Positions 17,418 to 26,220 of a DNA stretch of 64,000 nt are shown here, piece by piece. A program made the position numbers and the translations under genes. The DNA comes from Sulfobacillus thermotolerans. Its GTDB lineage: Bacteria > Bacillota > Sulfobacillia > Sulfobacillales > Sulfobacillaceae. The stretch spans positions 930,001-994,000 of the forward strand of contig CP019454.1 in NCBI GenBank assembly GCA_002951815.1. The letters are read 5' to 3'. Positions within the stretch are counted from its first letter, which is position 1. Every line of letters starts with the position of its first letter. The notes below the pieces were generated by a model. That model was given only the letters and a program-made list of their open reading frames with translations. It did no database searches and was not told the origin of the DNA.

Positions 17418-18932
17418 TTAAACATGGGTTAGAGCTGTGAAATGAAGACCGTGTTCCACGTGTTGAATGAAGTGCCCTTGTTGTTCAGGGTCTGTCTTGG
17501 GTGCATCGGCGCGAAAGTGTGCTCCGCGGCTTTCTGTGCGTTCGTAGGCTGCACGTGCGATAAGCATGGCGAACCGAAAGAGCCAATGATCATTTTGGTT
17601 TATTAAGGTGTCGAGTATGGCTAATGCTTGGGTGATCGATTGCTTTGTTCTGATGACGCCAAGATGTTCGTCTAGCAAACGGCCCATGAGATCAAGTGCC
17701 TCGTCATCGCGAAGGACAGCGGTAGTCGGTGGATGGAGATTTATGGCCTCGGATTTGGGAGCGGGACGTGGATGGTGGGTAATGTGATAGCCAACACGCT
17801 GTCCGAATACCAGTCCTTCTAAGAGAGAGTTGGATGCCAAGCGGTTTGCGCCGTGGACTCCCGTGTGAGCCGCTTCGCCGACGGCATACAGCCCTTGGAC
17901 GGTTGTTTGGCCAAAGACATCGGTGCGAATACCTCCCATGCAATAATGAGCTCCGGTGTGGACGGGAAGGCGGTCTGACGATAATTCATATCCACGAGCA
18001 GCGACGAGGGCAGATAACTCACCAAATTGCTGATTCACTTCGGCTGGGTTTACGTGTTTTAGCGAGAGGTAGGCCGCTGGTTGCTGAAAGATAGCCCGAG
18101 CGACTTCATCACGTGGTGCCAACTCTTGTTGGGGATGCGTGAGCATAAACCGCCGATCCTCTGGATCTAGGAGATGCGCTCCGATTCCTCGGAGGGCTTC
18201 CGTCAGCAATAACGCGTTGCCACGGGGCACATCTTCAGCGAGTACGGTGGGATGAAACTGCACAAATTCGAGGTCTGCCAACTCCGCGCCCGCTTGATAC
18301 GCCAGCCAGTGGCCGTGGCCTATTGATGTTGCGGGATTTGTTGTCGTGTGCCATAGCGCTGCGTACCCGCCGGTAGCTAGTACGGTTGCAGATGCCCATA
18401 AGGGAAAGGGAGGACCGGACGGGGGACGGACCCAGACACCTAGACAATGACCGTTTTGGTTGGTAATTAATTGTATGGCGCGTCCTGTAACCCAGCGGAT
18501 GCGGGGATTTCGGCGCGCTTGCTCATAAAGAAAATGTGCGATAGCCTGCCCTGTTAAACCTCCAGGCGCGTGTACAATGCGTGGATGTGAGTGGCCTGCT
18601 TCCAGCCCCAATGCCGGAATGCCGCTTTGCCGCATGGCGAATATGCCGGCTTCAATCATGGGCAACAAAATCGTCGGAGCACTTTTGGTTAGAATATCTA
18701 CTGCTTCCTCATGACATAATCCACGCCCCACCCGTACGGTATCGTTGTAGTGATGGTGGGGATAATCATCAGCGCCGAGGGCTACGGCAATTCCACCTTG
18801 TGCGCGGTAAGTACTGCTAGTGGTCCATCCCTGAGGAGGCACACAGACTGCGACGTCCGCAAAGCGTGCGACCTCTAAGGCTGTCATCAGACCACTAATT
18901 CCTGCCCCGACAATGACTGCAGAGATCTTCAC
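17418..18932 (-). CDS. nadB: L-aspartate oxidase
   Basis: An FAD enzyme making iminoaspartate, the substrate of NadA. It has an N-terminal Rossmann motif IVGAGISGLMTALE, the QGGIAVALGADD loop, the catalytic-region HSHPRIVHAPGG, and TGVHGANRLASNSLLEGLVFG near the FAD. GTG 18932 with GGGAGG 7 nt before it overlaps the nadC stop as GTGA, so the two are translationally coupled. Length 504 aa is typical. Confidence 0.95.
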   Translation of the reverse strand: MKISAVIVGAGISGLMTALEVARFADVAVCVPPQGWTTSSTYRAQGGIAVALGADDYPHHHYNDTVRVGRGLCHEEAVDILTKSAPTILLPMIEAGIFAMRQSGIPALGLEAGHSHPRIVHAPGGLTGQAIAHFLYEQARRNPRIRWVTGRAIQLITNQNGHCLGVWVRPPSGPPFPLWASATVLATGGYAALWHTTTNPATSIGHGHWLAYQAGAELADLEFVQFHPTVLAEDVPRGNALLLTEALRGIGAHLLDPEDRRFMLTHPQQELAPRDEVARAIFQQPAAYLSLKHVNPAEVNQQFGELSALVAARGYELSSDRLPVHTGAHYCMGGIRTDVFGQTTVQGLYAVGEAAHTGVHGANRLASNSLLEGLVFGQRVGYHITHHPRPAPKSEAINLHPPTTAVLRDDEALDLMGRLLDEHLGVIRTKQSITQALAILDTLINQNDHWLFRFAMLIARAAYERTESRGAHFRADAPKTDPEQQGHFIQHVEHGLHFTALTHV

Positions 18933-19768
18933 GAAAGTGCCTCCCAATCCATGCCAATATCAACGTGAGGTGCGGAGTGTGTGAGATATCCTAATGACAC
19001 GGCGTCCACCCCTGTTTCCGCGACGGCTCGCACTTGGTCGGGGCCGATACCCCCTGATGCTTCGACAAATACCCGGTGGTCTATCATCGCGACTGCTTGT
19101 GCAAGCATGGTGAGAGGCATATTGTCTAAAAGAATTCCATCGACGCCTGCTGCTAGTAGCAGGGGAATTTGGCTCAACATATCGGCTTCGGCTTCTACAA
19201 AGAGAACGTGAGACGCATGTTGTTTCACGTGGGACACGGCTGCGGTAATACCGCCCATGGCGGCAATATGATTGTCTTTAATTAAAATGGCATCATATAA
19301 CCCTTGACGATGATTCGTTCCCCCACCCGTTCGCACGGCATATTTCTCCCACAGGCGCTGACCAGGACGGGTTTTCCTGGTATCTAAGATGGTGACCGGA
19401 AGACCTTGCACAGCTTGTACAGCAAGCTGGGTAGCGGTTGCAATGCTACTAAGCCAGGTCAGAACATTGAGCGCGGTACGCTCTCCTGTGAGCAAAGCCC
19501 GAGCAGGCCCTTCAATCTCAGCAAGGACAGCATCTGTTTGATGGTTTTCTCCGTCTTGACTATAAAGCGTGATCGTCACATCATGACTTAGCTGATCGTA
19601 GACGGCTTTTAAAATGGGTAAGCCACAGACCACTAGCGGTTGTCGGCTCTTGACAAGCACTCGACCTGTCCGGTGGGGAGGAATTGTGAGCTCAGTGGTA
19701 ATATCCCCTGCACCAACATCCTCTTCAAGCCCTAACCGGGCCAATCGATTCCATGACCATGCTTCCAT
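18929..19768 (-). CDS. nadC: Nicotinate-nucleotide pyrophosphorylase (quinolinate phosphoribosyltransferase)
   Basis: It turns quinolinate and PRPP into nicotinate mononucleotide. Markers are LEEDVGAGDITTE at the N-terminus, ILDTRKTRPGQRLWEKYAV with the phosphate-binding TRKT, GGGTNHRQGLYDAILIKDNH, and EASGGIGPDQVRAVAETGVD. The start at 19768 has AAGGAGG 5 nt upstream. It heads the nad operon, in the order opposite to the pathway, and is divergent from the acyl-ACP-reductase-like gene. Confidence 0.95.
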   Translation of the reverse strand: MEAWSWNRLARLGLEEDVGAGDITTELTIPPHRTGRVLVKSRQPLVVCGLPILKAVYDQLSHDVTITLYSQDGENHQTDAVLAEIEGPARALLTGERTALNVLTWLSSIATATQLAVQAVQGLPVTILDTRKTRPGQRLWEKYAVRTGGGTNHRQGLYDAILIKDNHIAAMGGITAAVSHVKQHASHVLFVEAEADMLSQIPLLLAAGVDGILLDNMPLTMLAQAVAMIDHRVFVEASGGIGPDQVRAVAETGVDAVSLGYLTHSAPHVDIGMDWEALS

Positions 19769-19786
19769 AGCATCCTCCTTGTCAAC

Positions 19787-19830
19787 TGTCTTGACACCTG
19801 TAGTATAAGAGGCTGATGGGGCTATGGCAA
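19787..19830 (-). promoter_or_regulatory. nad operon promoter with NiaR-like palindrome
   Basis: On the minus strand TTGCCA (19830-19825), a 17-bp spacer and TATACT (19807-19802) form a good promoter. The perfect palindrome TGTC-AA-GACA (19787-19796) lies over the expected transcription start. TGTC/GACA half-sites are the pattern I associate with NiaR, the niacin-responsive repressor of nad genes in Gram-positive bacteria. The promoter is seen directly; the regulator is inferred. Confidence 0.6.
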
Positions 19831-19928
19831 GAGTCTTGCGCACGGTAGCGTGAAACGAAGAGTGGTCTGTCAATGCCACAGCGTTTTTCAATGGAATCAC
19901 TCATTGTATCCTGATCGTTGTGAGTGGG

Positions 19929-19976
19929 TTGGGGTTGCCTGTGAGGTATGGTAAAATGTGCACATAGCTGTGCACA
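19929..19976 (+). promoter_or_regulatory. Promoter and tandem palindromic operator of the acyl-ACP-reductase-like gene
   Basis: TTGGGG (19929-19934), a 17-bp spacer and TAAAAT (19952-19957) are followed at once by two copies of the self-complementary octamer TGTGCACA (19957-19964 and 19969-19976) separated by TAGC. The 20-bp element covers the start of transcription, as a repressor site would. Confidence 0.6.
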
Positions 19977-19989
19977 GGAGGTGTCCCGG

Positions 19990-21099
19990 TTGCGTCGTTT
20001 TGCCTTTATTCTTCATCCTTTGCGTTTTGATGACTTTGCTCGCAAGTACCCTTTTACGCGCTATCTTCCCCAACGATTGGTCGAGTCGGCATTTAAACAT
20101 GTGAACCCAGTATTAGCTGGTCATGTGACGGGGGTTCGTTCGTTGACGGGTGAAGAATTGGAAGGATGGCTGATTGGCTTGCCCCTCACGCCCGAAATCA
20201 TTTTAAATTCTCCTTATGACTGGGTTTTGAAAAAGTTGGAACGGGCTGGAAAAATGGCAGAAGACTTGGGCGCCGAGATTTTGGGTTTGGGGGCGTTCAC
20301 AAAGATTGCAGGAGACCGGGGAGTGACGTTGGCGGAGCGTCTTCAGATTCCTGTCACGACGGGGAATTCCTACACGACTGCAACGGCTGTCGAAGGTACA
20401 TTGGCGGCGGCCGAACGTATGGGGATAACCCTGCCAGATGCGCAGGTTACAGTGCTTGGCGCCACGGGATCGATTGGGCGGGCGACGTGTTTTGTATTGG
20501 CGCCATCGATCCGTCGATTGCGTATTGTGGCGCGTCATCAAGAGACGTTGGACCGCCTTGCCTACGACTTGGCGCAGCAGTTTCCCCAGTTGTCCGTGGA
20601 AACTGCTACGAATGCCCGCACGGCGGTTCATGATGCAGATATTGTGGTCGCGGTCTCATCGGCGCCTGGGGCTATTATTGAACCGGAAGATTTAAAGCCC
20701 GGAGCGGTCATTACGGATGTAGCCCGCCCTCGCAATATTTCTTCGGTTGTGACCAAGGCGCGTCCCGATGTCCTTGTGTTAGATGGTGGTGTTATTGAAG
20801 TGCCGGGTGATCAAGCGGACATGGGTTTTAATTTTGGCTTTCCTCCCAAAATGGTCGAGGCTTGCATGGCGGAGACGATGATTTTAGCCTTGTCTTCCCG
20901 CCTAGAGAATTTTACTATTGGAGCAGAAATTGAAGTGCCGAAGGTGGAAGAAATTCACCGACTGGGGAAAACGCACGGGTTTCATCTCGCGGGGTTCCGG
21001 CGCTTTGAGCGGGCTATTGACGCATCGGAAATTGAACTGATTCGCAAGCGAGCACAGCTTGGGGAAGGTCAGCAAGAAAGTGCGGCGGACAAGGGGTAA
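19990..21099 (+). CDS. Long-chain acyl-ACP reductase-like dehydrogenase (AAR family)
   Basis: The protein follows the cyanobacterial acyl-ACP reductase layout along its length: ILGLGAFTKIAGD (ALGGFSSI in cyanobacteria), TTGNSYTTATAVEG (TTGNTHTAY), the NAD(P)-binding VLGATGSIGRATC, and a late GGVIEVPG followed by MVEACMAETMILAL. The catalytic cysteine of AAR may correspond to one in CMAE or the ATC segment; I cannot decide. It could make fatty aldehydes, or serve as a more general dehydrogenase. No aldehyde deformylating oxygenase is nearby. TTG 19990 is chosen with AGGAGGT 7 nt upstream. Length 369 aa. Confidence 0.7.
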   Translation: MRRFAFILHPLRFDDFARKYPFTRYLPQRLVESAFKHVNPVLAGHVTGVRSLTGEELEGWLIGLPLTPEIILNSPYDWVLKKLERAGKMAEDLGAEILGLGAFTKIAGDRGVTLAERLQIPVTTGNSYTTATAVEGTLAAAERMGITLPDAQVTVLGATGSIGRATCFVLAPSIRRLRIVARHQETLDRLAYDLAQQFPQLSVETATNARTAVHDADIVVAVSSAPGAIIEPEDLKPGAVITDVARPRNISSVVTKARPDVLVLDGGVIEVPGDQADMGFNFGFPPKMVEACMAETMILALSSRLENFTIGAEIEVPKVEEIHRLGKTHGFHLAGFRRFERAIDASEIELIRKRAQLGEGQQESAADKG

Positions 21100-21102
21100 A
21101 GA

Positions 21103-21131
21103 GGTCCTCGTTCCGAAGTGGAGCGAGGACC
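21103..21131. terminator. Inverted repeat between convergent genes
   Basis: GGTCCTCGTTCC pairs with GGAGCGAGGACC through 12 bp (one wobble) around a 5-nt loop. There is no clear T-tract on either side, so it is a weak terminator candidate. Confidence 0.5.
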
Positions 21132-21138
21132 CTTGGGG

Positions 21139-22467
21139 CTAATACACCGTGAGATATTGGTCGACTTCCCAGTCATGGACCTGCTGGCGGTAGACTTCCC
21201 ATTCAATCCGTTTAGCTTCCAAGAAGCGTGAGAAAATATGATCACCCAAGGCTTCGCGCATGACGCTGTCGCGTTCAAAATAATCCAAGGCTTCTCCTAG
21301 GTCTTCAGGGAGATTCTGAATGCCGTATTCCTTCCGTTCAAAGTCGTTCATGCGGTAGATATTGCGTGTTACAGGGGCGGGCGCATCAAGTTTACGACGA
21401 ATGCCGTCCAGTCCTGCTTTTATCGTGGCAGCTAAAGCTAAATACGGGTTGCCAGAAGGGTCCGGGGAGCGGAGTTCAATGCGCGTGGCCGGCCCTCGTG
21501 ATTGAGGGACTCGAATCATGGGACTGCGGTTACCCATAGACCAGGCAATATACACCGGTGCTTCAAATCCCGGCACTAAGCGCTTATAGGAGTTGACTAA
21601 AGGATTTGTGACGGCTGTAAAGGCCTTGGCATGTTCGATGAGTCCTGCAATATAACGCAACCCGACTTTGCTGATGCCATCAGGGTGTTTGGGGTCTTGA
21701 AAGGCGTTACTGCCCTCGTGAAATAAGGCTTGATGAAAATGCAAGCCAGACCCGTTGACTCCTTGGAGAGGTTTCGGCATAAACGTTGCGTGGAAATTGT
21801 GTTGTAGGGCAATCGTCCGCGCGACAAACCGGAAGGTGACAATGTTATCGGCCGTTTTCAACGCGTCATCATAGTGGAGGTCGATTTCATGCTGACCAGG
21901 AGATACCTCGTGATGCGTGGCTTCGATCATGATGCCCATTTGTTCTAACGCGAGTACAATCTCGCGTCGAATCTCTTCGCCCATATCGACGGGGGACAAA
22001 TCAAAATACCCCGCTTGGTCAACAGTATGAGTGGTTGCCTTACCATCGGCATCCCGCTGGAATAGGAAGAATTCGGGTTCGGGTCCTACCGTAATTTGAT
22101 AGCCCATTTCCTCTGCTTCACGAATAACGCGTTTCAAAGTGGTCCGTGGGTCGCCAGCAAAAGCCGTCCCATCGGGATTCTTAATGTCGCACATTAACCG
22201 AGCGGTCAAAGCTTCTTTGGGAGTCCATGGGAAAATGGCAAAAGTATCCGGATCGGGGTCTAAATACATATCAGATTCTTCAATCCGCACAAACCCTTCA
22301 ATCGACGAGCCGTCAAACATAATCTTGCCATCAAGAGCTGAGGACAATGAATGCAGCGGGATGGCCACGTTTTTTACGATACCTAAGATATCAGTAAATT
22401 GCAGACGAATGAACTTGACGTTCATTGCCTCTGCTTGCTTTAGCACTTCGTCCTTGGTCAATCCCAT
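21139..22467 (-). CDS. glnA: Glutamine synthetase type I (GSI-alpha)
   Basis: It forms glutamine from glutamate, ammonia and ATP. Motifs include MFDGSSIEGF, VGPEPEFFLF, the SPGQHEIDLHYDDAL metal-site segment, NGSGLHFHQALF and VPGFEAPVYIAWS. At 442 aa it lacks the insertion and adenylylation tyrosine region of the GSI-beta type, so control is expected through feedback and GlnR-like proteins, as in Bacillus. AAGGAGG precedes the ATG. No glnR gene is adjacent. With amt at 3.2 kb it covers ammonium uptake and assimilation. Confidence 0.96.
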   Translation of the reverse strand: MGLTKDEVLKQAEAMNVKFIRLQFTDILGIVKNVAIPLHSLSSALDGKIMFDGSSIEGFVRIEESDMYLDPDPDTFAIFPWTPKEALTARLMCDIKNPDGTAFAGDPRTTLKRVIREAEEMGYQITVGPEPEFFLFQRDADGKATTHTVDQAGYFDLSPVDMGEEIRREIVLALEQMGIMIEATHHEVSPGQHEIDLHYDDALKTADNIVTFRFVARTIALQHNFHATFMPKPLQGVNGSGLHFHQALFHEGSNAFQDPKHPDGISKVGLRYIAGLIEHAKAFTAVTNPLVNSYKRLVPGFEAPVYIAWSMGNRSPMIRVPQSRGPATRIELRSPDPSGNPYLALAATIKAGLDGIRRKLDAPAPVTRNIYRMNDFERKEYGIQNLPEDLGEALDYFERDSVMREALGDHIFSRFLEAKRIEWEVYRQQVHDWEVDQYLTVY

Positions 22468-22540
22468 AAATCCTCCTTGGTTTAGGCGATGGTGCTTGTC
22501 CTTGAAGGTTCTCGTAACAAGCAGCCCATATCATTTTTTA

Positions 22541-22546
22541 ATTATA
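22541..22546 (-). promoter_or_regulatory. -10 box for glnA
   Basis: TATAAT on the minus strand about 75 bp before the glnA ATG. A matching -35 is weak. The 180-bp divergent gap shows no clear TnrA/GlnR box. Confidence 0.4.
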
Positions 22547-22647
22547 CCCTTCAGCCGTTGTTTGGCGCTAATACCTGTCGAATGTTGCATAGCTTGACTC
22601 GTTCACGTAAACGCTACGACTAATATTATCGGATAAGGAGTGAGCTA

Positions 22648-23124
22648 GTGGAAGAGTTATTGACGTTATTATGGCGGACAGCTCTATTATGGCTCGTGGC
22701 CCTGTTAGTTTTCCGCATGATGGGAAAGCGGACGTTGGCGAAAATGGGCCCTTTCGATTTTGCCGTGATTATTATGATTGGTGAGGCGGTTGCCATCGGC
22801 ATGGAGGACAGTCAAACGCCTCTGATTAATGCGATTGGAATCACTTTGTTACTGGGTATTTTGCAGTATGCATTAACATGGCTTAATGTTCGTTTTCGCT
22901 GGTTGGAAAAGCTGACACAAGGCAATCCTTCCGTAATTGTACAAAACGGGCAAGTGGATTCTCGTGTTCTGAAAAAAGAACGCGTCTCAATGGCCGATTT
23001 AAACATGGAATTGCGTAAAAATGACATTCCTCTAAAAAAAGTGCAAGAGGCGCGTTTGGAGCCGACCGGAGATATTACCATTAAGAAAAAGTCTAGCAAG
23101 AAAAATGGAGGGTCTCAGGGCTAG
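22648..23124 (+). CDS. DUF421/YetF-family membrane protein
   Basis: A 158-aa protein with three N-terminal membrane segments and the DUF421 soluble region: FRMMGKRTLAKMGPFDFAVIIMIGEA is the family core (GkR.....pfD.v..i.iG), followed by NPSVIVQNGQVD and the MADLNMELRKNDI helix. A lysine-rich tail follows. YetF-like proteins are membrane-bound and linked to spores in Bacillus, but their molecular role is not settled. GTG 22648 has AAGGAG upstream. It is a short version; some members have a second soluble domain. Confidence 0.85.
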   Translation: MEELLTLLWRTALLWLVALLVFRMMGKRTLAKMGPFDFAVIIMIGEAVAIGMEDSQTPLINAIGITLLLGILQYALTWLNVRFRWLEKLTQGNPSVIVQNGQVDSRVLKKERVSMADLNMELRKNDIPLKKVQEARLEPTGDITIKKKSSKKNGGSQG

Positions 23125-23142
23125 GGAGCTTGGAATTTGTTC

Positions 23143-23177
23143 TTGTATAAACATTCCTTCGTTCGTATAATAATTCC
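23143..23177 (+). promoter_or_regulatory. Arginine operon promoter with two ArgR-like boxes
   Basis: TTGTAT (23143-23148), 17 bp and TATAAT (23166-23171) make the promoter. The same DNA contains two similar 15-mers, TTGTATAAACATTCC (23143-23157) and TCGTATAATAATTCC (23163-23177), which resemble half-conserved ARG boxes (TGAATAAAAATTCA type). They are 20 bp apart, so both face the same side of the helix, which fits hexameric ArgR blocking RNA polymerase. Confidence 0.7.
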
Positions 23178-23192
23178 TGAGGTGACCCGGGG

Positions 23193-24185
23193 ATGCGAGC
23201 GGCAGTGGTAGGGGCTACAGGATATGCAGGGCAAGAGATCGTACGCATTATCATGCGTCATCCAATGCTCTCCTTAGTGGCCGTGACGTCAGAGAGGGAA
23301 GCAGGCTTGTCGACAGACCGCTTGTTTCCCTTTTTGCGTGGAGAGCCGAAAATATTTGTCAGTCCTGACCAATTAGAATACGAAAGTTTCGACATTATTT
23401 TCAGTTGTCAAGGTGCCAAACAAGCGACCCCGTTTTTCACGCAGTGGCTAGAACGTGGGGTTAAGATAATGGACTTATCCGCAGATTTTCGCTTTGTTGA
23501 CCAAGGCATCTATGAAACAGCCTATGGCTCTCATCCGGCGCCAGATTTATTGCGCTTGGCTCAAACAGGATATGCCGATGAATTAGACATTACCTATGCA
23601 CCAGACCGTCCTCTCTTTGGCAATCCCGGATGCTACCCGACCGGATTTTATCTGGCGGTTGGCCCTTTGGTCGATGCGGGGCTGGCATGTCCACTTGTTA
23701 TTGTCGATGGGAAATCCGGCGTGAGTGGCGCAGGACGCAAACCGCAAGTGCACCTGATGATGGGAGAAATGGCAGAAAATGTGGCGCCATACAATAATCC
23801 TGGGCAGCATCGCCATACTTTTGAAATGGAGGCGGTAACGGGCGGTTATGTGACGTTTCAACCGCATCTTATGCCAATGGCGCGAGGAATGGAGCTCAGC
23901 ATATATATTCCAAATTGCTCCTTGTCCCTTGACCATATCGTGGACTGTTGGCATACGGCCTATGACGGGAATGCTTTTGTCGACGTGTTAGCCAAGGGAC
24001 AAAAGCCTGAAACACAGCGCGTGCGTGGCACGAACCGAGCAGAGTTGGCAGCGGCATGGGACAATCGTACGCATATGGCCGTGCTATACGTGACGTTGGA
24101 TAATCTAGGCAAGGGTGCCGCGGGTCAAGCGGTACAGCATGTAAATCAGTGGCTGGGGTGGCCCCAGACTTTAGGGTTGGAGTGA
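23193..24185 (+). CDS. argC: N-acetyl-gamma-glutamyl-phosphate reductase
   Basis: It reduces N-acetylglutamyl phosphate to the semialdehyde. Visible are the N-terminal VVGATGYAGQEIVRI, the catalytic cysteine in FGNPGCYPTGFYLAVGPL, and GKSGVSGAGRKP. It is the first gene of argCJBDGH, all on the plus strand with gaps of at most 22 bp, behind the ArgR-type promoter. The ATG has GAGGTG 8-9 nt before it. Length 330 aa fits a type-1 ArgC. Confidence 0.95.
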   Translation: MRAAVVGATGYAGQEIVRIIMRHPMLSLVAVTSEREAGLSTDRLFPFLRGEPKIFVSPDQLEYESFDIIFSCQGAKQATPFFTQWLERGVKIMDLSADFRFVDQGIYETAYGSHPAPDLLRLAQTGYADELDITYAPDRPLFGNPGCYPTGFYLAVGPLVDAGLACPLVIVDGKSGVSGAGRKPQVHLMMGEMAENVAPYNNPGQHRHTFEMEAVTGGYVTFQPHLMPMARGMELSIYIPNCSLSLDHIVDCWHTAYDGNAFVDVLAKGQKPETQRVRGTNRAELAAAWDNRTHMAVLYVTLDNLGKGAAGQAVQHVNQWLGWPQTLGLE

Positions 24186-24193
24186 GAAGGACC

Positions 24194-25426
24194 ATGCAGC
24201 AATTCATTGAACCGCCGCTCTCAGGTATGATGTGGCAAGATGCGACAGTAACCTATCCGCAAGGCTTTCAGGCCTATGCGGCGGCCGCAGGCTTGATTGT
24301 CGGGCGCCTCGATATGGCATGCCTTTGGTCAGTCGTCCCGGCGGTGTTTTCTGGGTTGTTTACCACCAATCAAGCGGCGGCGGCACCAATCACCGTTACA
24401 AAACAAGTTGCCGCCAAAGGCTGGTGTCAAGCGATCATCATCAATGCCGGTAATGCGAATGCAGTGACGGGCCAAGGGGGACTTCAAGACGCCTATACGA
24501 TGCAACAGTATATGGCCGACCATCTGGGGGTAGCGTCTGAGCAGGTGGCGGTGGCGTCAACGGGCGTTATTGGTGTACCGTTGCCGATGGACCAGGTTCA
24601 ACAGGGCATGAGCCAGTTGGTGGACGCTTGGCAGCAGCAGCATTCCGACGGAGTCAAGGCCAGTGAAGCCATCCTTACAACCGACCGAGAACCGAAAACT
24701 TTGGCCTGTGACGTGACGCTTAGCTCAGGTGTTGTTCGTATCGGAATGATGGCGAAAGGCTCGGGCATGATTCATCCACAAATGGCGACCATGTTAGCAT
24801 TTTTCACCACAGATGCGGCTATTGAAAAATCCATTTTGGATGAATTAATGCGCCAAGCCGTATCTCGGAGCTTTTTGCGGGTGTCAGTCGATGGGGACCC
24901 ATCGACCAATGACATGGCAGTGATTCTAGCGAACGGACAAAGTGGAGTCCACGTAGGAACACCAGAGGACATCGAGCAGTTTGGCAAGGCTTTAGCGCAT
25001 TTGGCGCGCCAAGGCGCTCGGATGATTGCGCATGATGGGGAAGGCGCAACTCGTCTCATTACCGTGCGCGTGCGGGGGGCTGCCACGGAAGAGGATGCGG
25101 CCCTAAAGGCGCGCACGGCAGTTCGTTCTAATTTAGTCAAAGCTGCTGTCTATGGAGGCGATCCCAATTGGGGGCGGGTCATTGCATCCGTGGGGAGCGT
25201 GGGGCTCCCGTTTGATCTCTCCGCAGTGTCCTTATGGATAGGGACCGTATTGGTTCTCGAAGGCGGGTTGCCGGTGCCCATGGCAGAAGACCAGGCGCAT
25301 AACGAGTTAGAGGCCGATGAAGTCGTCATGGATGTCCTCATTGGCAATGGACCAGGATTTGCCGAAGCTTGGGGATGCGATTTGACCGAGCAGTATGTCG
25401 AAATTAACGCCCATTACCGGACTTAA
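24194..25426 (+). CDS. argJ: Glutamate N-acetyltransferase / ornithine acetyltransferase
   Basis: The enzyme recycles acetyl groups from N-acetylornithine to glutamate. The precursor cuts itself before the nucleophilic threonine in VASTGVIGVPLP, giving alpha and beta chains. Other family segments are FTTNQAAAAPI, NAGNANAVTG, GSGMIHPQMATML, and the C-terminal INAHYRT, which is characteristic. Whether it also uses acetyl-CoA (bifunctional form) cannot be read here; argA is not in this window. ATG 24194 has GAGAAGG upstream and gives 410 aa. Confidence 0.94.
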   Translation: MQQFIEPPLSGMMWQDATVTYPQGFQAYAAAAGLIVGRLDMACLWSVVPAVFSGLFTTNQAAAAPITVTKQVAAKGWCQAIIINAGNANAVTGQGGLQDAYTMQQYMADHLGVASEQVAVASTGVIGVPLPMDQVQQGMSQLVDAWQQQHSDGVKASEAILTTDREPKTLACDVTLSSGVVRIGMMAKGSGMIHPQMATMLAFFTTDAAIEKSILDELMRQAVSRSFLRVSVDGDPSTNDMAVILANGQSGVHVGTPEDIEQFGKALAHLARQGARMIAHDGEGATRLITVRVRGAATEEDAALKARTAVRSNLVKAAVYGGDPNWGRVIASVGSVGLPFDLSAVSLWIGTVLVLEGGLPVPMAEDQAHNELEADEVVMDVLIGNGPGFAEAWGCDLTEQYVEINAHYRT

Positions 25427-25440
25427 GTGGGGGTGGAACA

Positions 25441-26202
25441 TTGCGCGTTGTAGTAAAGCTGGGCGGTAGCGTGTTGCAGCCAACAGACTCAGAGCCGGCT
25501 GGGATTCAAGAGATTTCCCGCTTTGTCCAAGAAGGACACGAAGTGGCCGTTGTGCATGGAGGTGGCCCGGCAATCACGAATAGTCTGACCGAAGCCGGAG
25601 TGCCGGTGACTTTCTATCAAGGACAGCGTGTCACGACTCCGGACGTTTTGCGTCATGTTGTCCGGGTTTTGCGAGGTGAAGTGAACATGGAACTAGTTCT
25701 ACGGATGAACCATGCCGGCATCGCGGCGGTTGGCTTAAGCGGTGTCGATGGGCAGCTTTTCCGTGCCTCGCGTATGCATCCGCCCGAATTGGGCAATGTC
25801 GGCGTCATAGACTATGTCGCGACCAATGTCGTGACAGCACTGTGGCGCGCAGGTTTTGTGCCCGTCATTGCGCCCTTGGCCCTAGGGTCAGACGGTAACG
25901 AAATTTTGAATTGTAACGGAGATGGGGCCGCATCGGCACTCGCCAGGTGGCTGAAGGCGGATGTCTTGGTGTTTTATACCGAAAGCGGGGGGCTTAGGGA
26001 GAGTCCGGAACCCAGCGCCGGATTGGTGAGGCGTATTTCGGAATTAGAGATTGGTCAGTGGATAGCTCATGGACGGGCCACCCAAGGAATGGTTCCTAAA
26101 TTGCAAGCGGCCCAGGACGCTCTTAAACAGGGAGTGAAAACGGTGCTGATTGGTTCCTATTACGATTTTGAACAGGGCGCTACGGAAGTGGTCAAGGGGT
26201 AA
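25441..26202 (+). CDS. argB: Acetylglutamate kinase
   Basis: It phosphorylates N-acetylglutamate and is usually the feedback-controlled step when argJ recycles acetyl groups. The kinase fold shows VVKLGGSVL, VVHGGGPAITN, RVTTPDVL, and the NCNGDGAASALA segment, with a lysine near MVPKLQAA. At 253 aa it is shorter than arginine-inhibited ArgBs, which have an extra N-terminal helix, so it may not be arginine-sensitive. TTG 25441 follows GGGGGTGG. Confidence 0.93.
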   Translation: MRVVVKLGGSVLQPTDSEPAGIQEISRFVQEGHEVAVVHGGGPAITNSLTEAGVPVTFYQGQRVTTPDVLRHVVRVLRGEVNMELVLRMNHAGIAAVGLSGVDGQLFRASRMHPPELGNVGVIDYVATNVVTALWRAGFVPVIAPLALGSDGNEILNCNGDGAASALARWLKADVLVFYTESGGLRESPEPSAGLVRRISELEIGQWIAHGRATQGMVPKLQAAQDALKQGVKTVLIGSYYDFEQGATEVVKG

Positions 26203-26220
26203 AGAAAGAGGGTAAAGATT

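Noticed and set aside
4628-19768. Genome-wide reassignment of TGA to an amino acid
   Set aside because: hemE, hemH, hemY, ybaK, nadC and other genes here end at TGA at normal family length, so TGA is an ordinary stop.
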